DNA from: Candidatus Melainabacteria bacterium
GTDB taxonomy: Bacteria; Cyanobacteriota; Vampirovibrionia; LMEP-6097
Length of the DNA: 20,726 nt
Reading direction: 5' to 3'
Assembly (NCBI GenBank): GCA_028817775.1
Contig: JAPPOW010000162.1
Coordinates: 1 to 20,726 of the forward strand
The notes below the pieces were generated by a model that did not search any database, was not told the origin of the DNA, and saw only the letters and a program-made list of their open reading frames with translations. This document shows, piece after piece, positions 14,665 through 20,726 of the stretch (position 1 is the stretch's first letter; the number at the start of each line of letters is the position of its first letter). A program made the position numbers and the translations under genes.

Positions 14665-15534
14665 GCCATAGCGCTTGCGGTGGTAATTTTGATTGCCAAT
14701 ATGATGAGTGAACTCGTCAGGAATACCGAGTCGCTTGAATTTTACTGCTTGACCGGATTCTGCAATTACTTCAGCAATGGCTGAACCGAGTCCGCCAATG
14801 ATATTGTTCTCTTCTATACTTATAATCTCGACTTCTTCTTTAATTAGTTTGTGAATGATTTCCTTGTCAAAAGGTTTAATTGTATGCATGCTAATTAGAT
14901 ATGGGTTCTTGCCCTCTGCTTGCATTGCTTCTAATTTAGCTTTGCCAAGTCCAAGAGTGTTGCTGGTGGTGATAATGGCTAAATCTTGCCCTTGATTGAG
15001 GATACTAGCTTTGCCTAATTCAATCTTGCTATCTTCAGCATGATAAAAAGGATCAGGGTTGCGTCCGATTCTGATATAGCTTGGCTTGTGGTGGCGAGCA
15101 CTTTGTTCTAGTAAAGCTTTGGCTTCTAAGTTATCCCCAGGGCAAAGCACTTGCATATTCGGTAAGCTGCGCATTAGCGAAATGTCCTCAATTGCATGGT
15201 GGGTGGCACCAGCAACTCCATATTCAAAACCTGCACCTACTCCAATTAATTTGACATTAGCATTCATGTAAGCGACATTGAGTCTAACTTGTTCGTAGCA
15301 GCGCATAGTCACAAAGGGGGTAATGCTATAGACATAGGGTTTGTAGCCAGAGAGTGCTAGACCTGCTGCCATGCTGACAGTAGCTTGCTCAGTGATACCG
15401 GTGTTGAGAAAACGATCGGGGAATTCTTCGGCAAAGGGCTCTAAAACATTGAAGCCCATATCTGCGGTGATCAAAAAGATCTTGGGGTCTTTGCGGGCAA
15501 GTTCTATTAGAGTGTCGATGAAGGTCTTTCTCAT
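14656..15534 (-). CDS. Transketolase-like enzyme, C-terminal (pyrimidine-binding) subunit
   Basis: This is the second half of a split transketolase-type thiamine diphosphate enzyme. At 292 aa it holds the Pyr domain with the catalytic Glu in NTGITEQ (about residues 44-50) and the C-terminal domain (from about 185, DLAIITTSNTLGLGKAKLEA). It would work with the preceding gene product as a heterotetramer to move a two-carbon ketol unit. The start overlaps the stop of the N-terminal subunit gene (ATGA) and has GGAG 6 nt upstream. Being the last gene of a deoxysugar operon, the pair is more likely a sugar-branching enzyme than the pentose-phosphate housekeeping enzyme, which is usually one 650-aa chain. 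That assignment is inference; split 1-deoxyxylulose-5-phosphate synthase-like or housekeeping roles cannot be excluded. The 3' end overlaps GT41 gene 3 by 9 nt. Confidence 0.85.
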   Translation of the reverse strand: MRKTFIDTLIELARKDPKIFLITADMGFNVLEPFAEEFPDRFLNTGITEQATVSMAAGLALSGYKPYVYSITPFVTMRCYEQVRLNVAYMNANVKLIGVGAGFEYGVAGATHHAIEDISLMRSLPNMQVLCPGDNLEAKALLEQSARHHKPSYIRIGRNPDPFYHAEDSKIELGKASILNQGQDLAIITTSNTLGLGKAKLEAMQAEGKNPYLISMHTIKPFDKEIIHKLIKEEVEIISIEENNIIGGLGSAIAEVIAESGQAVKFKRLGIPDEFTHHIGNQNYHRKRYGLN

Positions 15535-16433
15535 GACAGCTCCTCTAATGCTTGCTTGTATTGTTCATCGTTGGGGGATTTGTAGTGCCAGAGGAGCTGG
15601 TCTTCCATAAAACTTACGCCCTTGCCTTTGGTCGTGTGCGCCACAATAGCTTTTGGCTTGGAGCTTGTTTTGCTAAGAGCTTGTTCGATTTGTTCTAGGT
15701 TGTGACCATCAATTTCCACAGCATCCCAACCAAAACTTGCCCAGCGTTCTACTAGATTGCTCTGATCAATAATGTCATTAGTATTACCAAAGGATTGGAT
15801 TTTGTTGTAGTCAATGATCACTGTAAAATTGTTTAAGCCCAGATTTGGAGCGAGCATTGCCATCTCCCAAATAGACCCTTCGTTGCATTCTCCATCCCCT
15901 ACCAAGGTATAAATTTGGCGTAAAGGTCCATCTGCTGCGTTACGCTCGTCCTCATTGGCTACAGCCAACTTCGGACCAGCCCCTCCGGGGCTTCTCGCAA
16001 GCCTTGCATCTGGAGCCTTTCCACTCAGGTCTTTAGTAGGTGTTTTAGAGCGAGCAAGTGCCATACCAAGAGCAACTGGCGCTCCGTGACCTAATGAGCC
16101 CGCTGAGACTTCAACTCCAGGGCAGCTATCTTTGTCTAAGTGTCCTGGTAACTTACCGTCTTCAACACAATAAGTCATTAGATCTTCAATTGGAAAATAA
16201 CCACGATGAGCTAGGGTGGCGTAGAGGGCGGCACTAGCATGGCCCTTGCTGAGTACGAAAATATCTCTAGTCGGGTCTTGAGGTTGGCTAGGATTTAGTT
16301 TCATGGCTTTGAAATAAAGTACATAGAGAATTTCAATGATGGAGAAAGCTGCACCAATATGAGAGACGCCAGCATTATGCACCATACTGACTATCGATTT
16401 ACGGATTTCTTTGATTTTTTCTTGGTCTGTCAT
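15531..16433 (-). CDS. Transketolase-like enzyme, N-terminal (diphosphate-binding) subunit, with an in-frame insertion
   Basis: This is the first half of the split enzyme, 300 aa. It carries the PP domain: SKGHASAALYATLA (62-75), GSLGHG (112-117) and the thiamine-diphosphate/Mg site GDGECNEG (179-186) through N210 (DYN). Between the GMALA helix (ending about 127) and the VGDGE strand (178) lie about 50 residues where relatives have about 13. The extra stretch (about 129-170) is Ala/Gly/Arg/Pro-rich and is encoded by a hairpin-dense DNA segment (15924-16049). The frame is intact, so a working protein with a surface loop is plausible. The ATG at 16433 lies just after a GTCATCC-type repeat; the sequence ATGACAGAC occurs twice in tandem there, and the ribosome binding site is weak. 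The gene precedes and overlaps the C-terminal subunit gene. Confidence 0.85.
   Translation of the reverse strand: MTDQEKIKEIRKSIVSMVHNAGVSHIGAAFSIIEILYVLYFKAMKLNPSQPQDPTRDIFVLSKGHASAALYATLAHRGYFPIEDLMTYCVEDGKLPGHLDKDSCPGVEVSAGSLGHGAPVALGMALARSKTPTKDLSGKAPDARLARSPGGAGPKLAVANEDERNAADGPLRQIYTLVGDGECNEGSIWEMAMLAPNLGLNNFTVIIDYNKIQSFGNTNDIIDQSNLVERWASFGWDAVEIDGHNLEQIEQALSKTSSKPKAIVAHTTKGKGVSFMEDQLLWHYKSPNDEQYKQALEELS
15924..16049. repeat. Hairpin-rich palindromic segment inserted in frame in the transketolase gene
   Basis: Tandem inverted repeats are visible: TTGGCT/AGCCAA (15955-15968), AGCCCC-TCC-GGGGCT (15978-15992), GGCTT-CTCGC-AAGCC (15989-16003), and GGTCC/GGACC (15925-15929 and 15973-15977) enclosing part of it. 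The segment matches the extra residues of the protein and ordinary coding sequence on either side lacks this density. It resembles in style the Rickettsia palindromic elements that insert in frame in genes. I cannot assign it to a named family. The edges are approximate. Confidence 0.65.
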
Positions 16434-16439
16434 CCGTCT

Positions 16440-16470
16440 GTCATCCTGAGCCTGTAGGGCCTAAGGATCT
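16440..16470. repeat. GTCATCCTGAG-type short repeat, copy 1
   Basis: The segment starts GTCATCCTGAG and ends AAGGATCT, with paired ATCCT (16443-16447) and AGGAT (16464-16468) and an inner GCC/GGC. It fills most of the 42-nt gap between the aminotransferase-fusion gene and the transketolase gene. A second copy is at 18273. Confidence 0.7.
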
Positions 16471-16475
16471 CCTCA

Positions 16476-18254
16476 CTACAACTTATAAGTTAAAAAATAC
16501 CTTTCAATTTTTTCGTAAGGTGATTTAATTACCTCAATCCACTTACTGACTCCATCTTCTTCGACCTTACGTAATGGAGCTCTTTGAATTTCTTTCATGC
16601 CAAGCTTTTGGTAGAGCTCTAGTGCTCGTTGATTATCCGAGAAGACTCTAAGATAAATATCTGCTAGCCCTAGCTCTTGCTGACAGAGTTCGATTAATTT
16701 ACTGCAAGCCTCTTGCATAATGCCTGGAGAGCCGCTTTCACCGCGTAAAATATTATCCAATTCGCAAAATTTTTGACTTAAGTCAAATCTAAACAGCCCT
16801 GCATGCCCAATTTTCTTGTTATCCTGGTCACAAACCCAGAATAATATTCTATCTGGACTATTAAGCACTGAGTTTTCAAGCCAGGTTTTGGTGCCCTGCT
16901 GAGTGACTTTGAATTGACTTGGGAAGGCGTCCTGATTAGCTTCACGCCATTTGGCTAGTAATTCAATATCACTATCATTATTTAGTGACTCAGCAGTGAC
17001 TAGTCTAAGTGAGCCTGATTTAAGTTTAATTGCCAAATCAGAATTAGTTTTCCAGTCTTGGATTTGCTGAAGAACTTTATCACGAAAAGCCAAATAGCCT
17101 TGTGGTTGGCTGCTTGCACATTTGCCTAGACCATGACCAAGGAGGTCACGAATATGAGCGCAGATATAATCAATTTCTTCTTCTCTACGTTCGTGTCCAC
17201 TTGGTAGATTGATACCGCGCATTGGTACTTTGTAGGCAACTGGATTATCAGCATTGTCAAACATCGGGAAAGAACTAATCGGGTGGAACATCGGTCTGCT
17301 GTCGATCATGCGTTCTTTGAGTTTGCTTATAAATTCATCACGCCCGTATTTAATTTGATCACCGAGCACAATAGAGCTCATCCAATAAATATTTCTGGTC
17401 TCTGGTTTCTCGATATTGAGCGCGAGTTCTTCTATATCACCCAGCCGTTCTTGATACCAGCTAAATATTTGTCGCTTCTGGGCAACTATCTGCTCGATCT
17501 TCTCCATTTGCGCTAAGCCAATTGCAGCCTGCAGATTAGAGATTTTGTACTTATAACCAATATCAATATTGAAGAGCGTGCGCTCCGGATCGCGGCAATG
17601 ATCATTGTAGAACCAAGCTTTCTTTTTTAAATCCTCATCATCAGTTAGCAAAAATCCACCTTCACCAGTAACAACAGCCTTGGCTCCTTGAAAACTAAAG
17701 GCTGCAGCGTGCCCAAGGTTACCAGTCTTGCGGCCCTTGTAGATAGTGCCGATCGATGGTGCTGCATCTTCCAAAATAAATAAACCATGCTTCTCAGCCA
17801 GCTCCCAAATAGGCTCCATCACGACTGGTTGTCCGTAGAGGTGCACTGGGATAATTGCTTTGGTTTTACTCGTGATGTATTTCTCTAATTGACTGGAGTC
17901 CATGACCCAAGAATCAGCTTCAACATCACAGAAAACGGGCGTGGCACCGGTGTAAACAACGGCAGCAGCAGTTGCAATCCAAGTAGTTTCTGGCACCAGA
18001 ACTTCATCACCTGCTCCAATACCCTTGGCTTTGAGTGCTAAGTGTAAAGCTCCAGTGCAGCTAGAGGTGGCAAAGCCATGTTCAACACCGATATAATCCA
18101 TGAATAAATTTTCAAACTTACGCAGGTAATCACTATGATGATGATTCCAGCCATGCAAAGCAGCATCAGCCGCATAGTCCACTTCTCGATAATCGATAAA
18201 TGGTCCTGCAGTTAGAATCAGATTGTTTGTGAGTCCTGGTGAGGATTTGTTCAC
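16476..18254 (-). CDS. DegT-family sugar aminotransferase fused to a GNAT acetyltransferase
   Basis: The N-terminal part (about 1-375) is a DegT/DnrJ/EryC1 PLP-dependent aminotransferase, which converts a keto sugar nucleotide to an amino sugar. It shows TAGP at the start, TSSCTGALHLAL (63-74), LEDAAPSIG (161-169) and the PLP lysine K192 in SFQGAKAVVTGEGG. After a linker (about 375-410), the C-terminal part (about 415-560) is a GNAT N-acyltransferase, with LRVFSDNQRALELYQKLGM (535-553) as the typical motif. In pseudaminic-acid synthesis PseC and PseH do these steps as separate proteins; here they are fused, so the amino group is probably acylated on the same chain. The start is GTG 18254, with no good alternative since the nearby ATG (18256) is followed by TGA. 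Repeats of the GTCATCC family flank the gene on both sides. Confidence 0.88.
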   Translation of the reverse strand: MNKSSPGLTNNLILTAGPFIDYREVDYAADAALHGWNHHHSDYLRKFENLFMDYIGVEHGFATSSCTGALHLALKAKGIGAGDEVLVPETTWIATAAAVVYTGATPVFCDVEADSWVMDSSQLEKYITSKTKAIIPVHLYGQPVVMEPIWELAEKHGLFILEDAAPSIGTIYKGRKTGNLGHAAAFSFQGAKAVVTGEGGFLLTDDEDLKKKAWFYNDHCRDPERTLFNIDIGYKYKISNLQAAIGLAQMEKIEQIVAQKRQIFSWYQERLGDIEELALNIEKPETRNIYWMSSIVLGDQIKYGRDEFISKLKERMIDSRPMFHPISSFPMFDNADNPVAYKVPMRGINLPSGHERREEEIDYICAHIRDLLGHGLGKCASSQPQGYLAFRDKVLQQIQDWKTNSDLAIKLKSGSLRLVTAESLNNDSDIELLAKWREANQDAFPSQFKVTQQGTKTWLENSVLNSPDRILFWVCDQDNKKIGHAGLFRFDLSQKFCELDNILRGESGSPGIMQEACSKLIELCQQELGLADIYLRVFSDNQRALELYQKLGMKEIQRAPLRKVEEDGVSKWIEVIKSPYEKIERYFLTYKL

Positions 18255-18272
18255 ATATACTTTATGCCCTCT

Positions 18273-18305
18273 GTCATCCTGAGGAGTGCAGCGACGTCAG
18301 GATCC
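18273..18305. repeat. GTCATCCTGAG-type short repeat, copy 2
   Basis: GTCATCCTGAG through GTCAGGATCC, with a perfect 7-bp pair ATCCTGA (18276-18282) and TCAGGAT (18297-18303). It lies in the 85-nt gap between the formyltransferase and aminotransferase-fusion genes, close to the GTG start of the latter. Confidence 0.7.
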
Positions 18306-18339
18306 CATTGATATCAACTCATTAGTTGATGAGATAAGA

Positions 18340-19089
18340 TTATTCTTTAGATAAACTTAAATGCAAATAAATCTTTTCACCTTGCTCGTTAAGGTAATAA
18401 GCAAAACTTCTTGAACCAAAAGTTCTGGCTTTGAGTAAGTTGATTAATTCTCTGCCGCTGTAAGTTTTATCGAGTTCGATTAAATCCAGATCTTTAATTT
18501 CATGAATGCTGTGATAATTTGCTTGGCTATGATCTTGAGCAGTCGGGCTAATTTGACCATCACGAATCTTGGACCAATTCTCTTCAAAGAGCTGGTAGAT
18601 TTCATCTTGTAATTTAGCGTAGATGCTACCAGCAGTATCAATGTCTTCAGCGAAGATTTCTTTTTGGACCCAAACATCACCGGTATCTGCTTCTGCTGCT
18701 AGTTGATGCAAGGTGACTCCGAGTGCGCTGCCATCAAGAATACTGTGTACATGTGGGTACCAACCACGATTGATTGGTAGCAAGGCTGGATGAAAATTGA
18801 GTGAGTCTTTGGCAAGCGAGCAAATTTCATCTTTGAGTAGGTAAGCCCAATAGACAGTGATAATGAAATCAATATCTGCTGCTTTGAGCGCTGCTATATT
18901 CTCTTCGCTATAAGCATCAGTCCAACTAATGACTTGCTTTGCTTGAGCATTAGCAATAATTTCACCAGCTGATTTTCGTTTGGCTTCTGGATGTAAGTAG
19001 AGTAAACTAATCTCGTCACCACTAGCAAGAAGATGCTGAGCGACTTTGGCTCCCACTGGGCCATTAGCAAAGAGTGCAATTTTAGCCAT
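18340..19089 (-). CDS. Sugar-nucleotide N-formyltransferase (formyl_transf family)
   Basis: It probably transfers a formyl group from N10-formyltetrahydrofolate to the amino group of a nucleotide-linked amino sugar. The family triad is visible as N98 and H100 in NFHPALLP and D138 in ADTGDV. At 249 aa it is close to stand-alone sugar formyltransferases such as WbkC and lacks the C-terminal tRNA-binding domain of methionyl-tRNA formyltransferase (about 310 aa). The N-terminus MAKIALFANGPVG is a Rossmann-like start. ATG 19089 overlaps the end of the RfbH-like gene by 8 nt and has GGAGG 6 nt upstream. The likely acceptor is the product of the downstream aminotransferase fusion. Having both formyl- and acetyltransferase activities in one operon is notable. 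Confidence 0.85.
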   Translation of the reverse strand: MAKIALFANGPVGAKVAQHLLASGDEISLLYLHPEAKRKSAGEIIANAQAKQVISWTDAYSEENIAALKAADIDFIITVYWAYLLKDEICSLAKDSLNFHPALLPINRGWYPHVHSILDGSALGVTLHQLAAEADTGDVWVQKEIFAEDIDTAGSIYAKLQDEIYQLFEENWSKIRDGQISPTAQDHSQANYHSIHEIKDLDLIELDKTYSGRELINLLKARTFGSRSFAYYLNEQGEKIYLHLSLSKE

Positions 19090-20446
19090 TGGCTTCCTCC
19101 ATAAATTGATGGATCTTACTAATCATATAATCAAGATCACTAGAACTTAAACCAGGCCAAAGACCAATCCAGAAACTTTGATTCATAATCACATCAGAGT
19201 TTGGCAACATGGCATAGTGCTCATCCTTAAGCTCGCTGCTATTGATGAGCTTTGAATCCTTGATACGTAATTGAAAATTATGTTCGGTATAAGCTGGTTG
19301 CCGCAGGATATTGCCGGCAAAAACTTGCCTGGTGCCGATTTGATTGGCTTCTAAAAATTTACTTAGTTCAATTTTGCTAAATGGTGCTGATTCACGTACA
19401 GTAATTGGGAAACCAAACCAACTAGGTTCAGCACTATCTACTGCTTGAGGTAGGATGAAAAACTTTTCTAAGTCCTTGAGTCCTTGAGAGAGTTGTTCAA
19501 AATTCTTGCGTCGTGCTGCAACAAAATCATCGAGCTTATCAAGTTGAGCTAGCGCGCAAGCTGCTTGCCAGTCAGTGATCTTGAGGTTATAGCCAATATG
19601 AGAGTAGATGTATTTATGGTCGTAACCTTCTGGTAATGCTCCAAGCTGGAAACCAAAACGATTATTGCAAGTATTGTCCTTGCCTGGCGGGCACCAGCAA
19701 TCTCTGCCCCAATCACGGAAGGACATAATTAATTTACGCAGCTGCGGGTCATTAGTAAGCACCGCTCCGCCCTCACCCATAGTGATATGGTGAGCTGGAT
19801 AGAAACTAAGAGTGGCGATATCTCCAAAACTGCCAGTAGCTTGACCAAGGTAGTTAGAACCGAGTGCATCACAATTGTCCTCTATCAACCAGAACTTATG
19901 CTTCTTGCAGATAGACTGTAATTGTTCAAGATTAAAGACATTACCAAGAGTGTGAGCTACAAAAATCGCTTTGGTTTTACTGGAGATAGCAGCTTCAATT
20001 TGGCTGTGATCAATATTATTAGTGCCCAGTTCAACATCTACAAATACTGGCACCAAATTATTTTGGATAATTGGATTGACAGTAGTAGGGAAACCAGCAG
20101 CAACAGTGATCACTTCATCACCAGGTTTGAGTGCTCGCTCAGCTAATTGAGAAGAAGTCAGAGCTGAAATTGCTAATAGGTTGGCTGAAGAACCAGAGTT
20201 AGTAGTTAGTGCATATCTCAGTCCAAGCTTCTTAGCTAATTTTTTTTCAAATTCATCATTGAATCTGCCAGTAGTTAGCCACATATCTAGAGTGGCATCA
20301 ATCATATTATGCAGTTCTGCTTTGCCTAGCACTTTGCCTGAAACTGCTTTGTAGTTTCTTGATTGTGATGGTTTATAGACAAAGTCAAAATAGAGACTCG
20401 CAAGAGTCTTGATCAAGGCGCGTAGGCTTGAGTTAAGAATTGACAT
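19082..20446 (-). CDS. rfbH: RfbH/DdhC/AscC-type CDP-4-keto-6-deoxy-D-glucose 3-dehydratase
   Basis: This PMP- and [2Fe-2S]-dependent enzyme (E1) removes the C3 hydroxyl of CDP-4-keto-6-deoxyglucose, the step that makes all 3,6-dideoxyhexoses. In 454 aa it has the diagnostic features. The aminotransferase lysine is replaced by His in SFYPAHHITMGEGG (H219/H220). The cluster cysteines follow C-X57-C-X1-C-X7-C exactly (C192, C250, C252, C260, the last three in RDCWCPPGKDNTC). The segment YDHKYIYSHIGYNLKITDWQ is typical of the family. Its reductase partner (E3, AscD/DdhD) is not in the window. ATG 20446 is preceded by AAGGATGG. A TATAAA 8 nt upstream could also serve as a -10. The gene lies 146 nt after a probable CDP-glucose 4,6-dehydratase, the preceding step in the pathway. 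Confidence 0.95.
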   Translation of the reverse strand: MSILNSSLRALIKTLASLYFDFVYKPSQSRNYKAVSGKVLGKAELHNMIDATLDMWLTTGRFNDEFEKKLAKKLGLRYALTTNSGSSANLLAISALTSSQLAERALKPGDEVITVAAGFPTTVNPIIQNNLVPVFVDVELGTNNIDHSQIEAAISSKTKAIFVAHTLGNVFNLEQLQSICKKHKFWLIEDNCDALGSNYLGQATGSFGDIATLSFYPAHHITMGEGGAVLTNDPQLRKLIMSFRDWGRDCWCPPGKDNTCNNRFGFQLGALPEGYDHKYIYSHIGYNLKITDWQAACALAQLDKLDDFVAARRKNFEQLSQGLKDLEKFFILPQAVDSAEPSWFGFPITVRESAPFSKIELSKFLEANQIGTRQVFAGNILRQPAYTEHNFQLRIKDSKLINSSELKDEHYAMLPNSDVIMNQSFWIGLWPGLSSSDLDYMISKIHQFMEEANG

Positions 20447-20592
20447 CCATCCTTTTTATACCCGTGTTGAAGTTATTGGATAAGTGCTCCTTTTGTCCAA
20501 ATACTGTGTTACTTTCTCCGCTCCTCTCTCCATTTACCCTAAGTAAACTGCGTTCCGGTGCTCGAAAAAGCCTTGTCTTTGAACAAAATGAG

Positions 20593-20726
20593 CTACTTCT
20601 TCAAAAACTTCACTGACCCAAGGAAGTGAATCTTATTGTAAGTCTTGATTTGTTTTAAAGTAAATTCTCTAATTAAGTGAGGATTTTTACTAAATTCCTT
20701 GTACCAATCAAGAGTTAGTTTTATAG
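20593..20726 (-). CDS. C-terminus of a probable CDP-glucose 4,6-dehydratase (partial)
   Basis: An open frame enters from the right edge and runs 43 residues to TAG at 20595-20593. It contains KLTLDWYKEFSKNPHLIRE and FTLKQIKTY, which match the way RfbG/CDP-glucose 4,6-dehydratases (SDR family) end: a LTLxWYKxF helix followed by an FTLxQI helix. That enzyme makes CDP-4-keto-6-deoxyglucose, the substrate of the RfbH-like enzyme encoded next, which supports the call. The body of the gene lies outside the window, so no catalytic residues can be checked. Confidence 0.65.
   Translation of the reverse strand, partial: IKLTLDWYKEFSKNPHLIREFTLKQIKTYNKIHFLGSVKFLKK

Noticed and set aside
14656..16433. 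Pentose-phosphate transketolase or pyruvate dehydrogenase E1
   Set aside because: The split form and deoxysugar operon context favour a dedicated sugar enzyme; lengths and the GSLGHG motif fit transketolase rather than E1 alpha/beta. A housekeeping role is not fully excluded.
18340..19089. Methionyl-tRNA formyltransferase
   Set aside because: It is too short, lacks the C-terminal tRNA-binding domain and sits in a nucleotide-sugar operon.

Overview
The window is about 20.7 kb of tightly packed, moderately AT-rich bacterial chromosome with 21 supported genes, two of them cut by the window edges. The organism is flagellated: there are three flagellin genes, each behind a sigma-28/SigD-type promoter. 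It makes CDP-linked deoxysugars and carries several palindromic repeat families. No rRNA, tRNA or other strict taxonomic marker is present, so lineage cannot be fixed. A lineage outside the well-studied Proteobacteria, for example a non-photosynthetic relative of Cyanobacteria, is only a guess.

Layout. Positions 1-3.7 kb hold mostly housekeeping genes: a long-chain polyprenyl diphosphate synthase, TadA tRNA adenosine deaminase, a peroxiredoxin of the Bcp/PrxQ class, a two-HTH LuxR-like regulator and two unknown proteins. Several starts here lie 7-8 nt downstream of a -10 box and have no Shine-Dalgarno sequence, which suggests leaderless mRNAs. Positions 3.7-7.2 kb hold three tandem flagellin paralogues. 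The two intergenic gaps each contain a copy of a multi-hairpin element, in opposite orientations, just upstream of the sigma-28 promoter. Positions 7.2-14.7 kb hold an exported unknown protein, a GtrB/DPM1-like polyprenyl-phosphate glycosyltransferase and three TPR-GT41 (SPINDLY/OGT-type) glycosyltransferases. Positions 14.7-20.7 kb hold a minus-strand nucleotide-sugar operon. In transcription order it reads: C-terminus of a probable CDP-glucose 4,6-dehydratase (RfbG-like), RfbH-type CDP-4-keto-6-deoxyglucose 3-dehydratase, sugar N-formyltransferase, aminotransferase-GNAT fusion, and the two halves of a split transketolase.

How it may work together. Three flagellins beside three nucleocytoplasmic-type O-glycosyltransferases and a dedicated sugar-nucleotide operon suggest a flagellin O-glycosylation island. 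The gene set of the sugar operon would fit a CDP-3,6-dideoxyhexose that is branched by a transketolase-type two-carbon transfer, aminated, then N-formylated or N-acetylated. That product is inferred and I do not know it as a described sugar.

Mobile or repeat structure. A roughly 120-nt hairpin-rich segment sits in frame inside the transketolase N-terminal subunit gene and adds about 40 residues. A GTCATTGCGAG-type palindromic repeat encodes the basic start of a signal peptide. Two GTCATCCTGAG-type repeats lie in the sugar operon.
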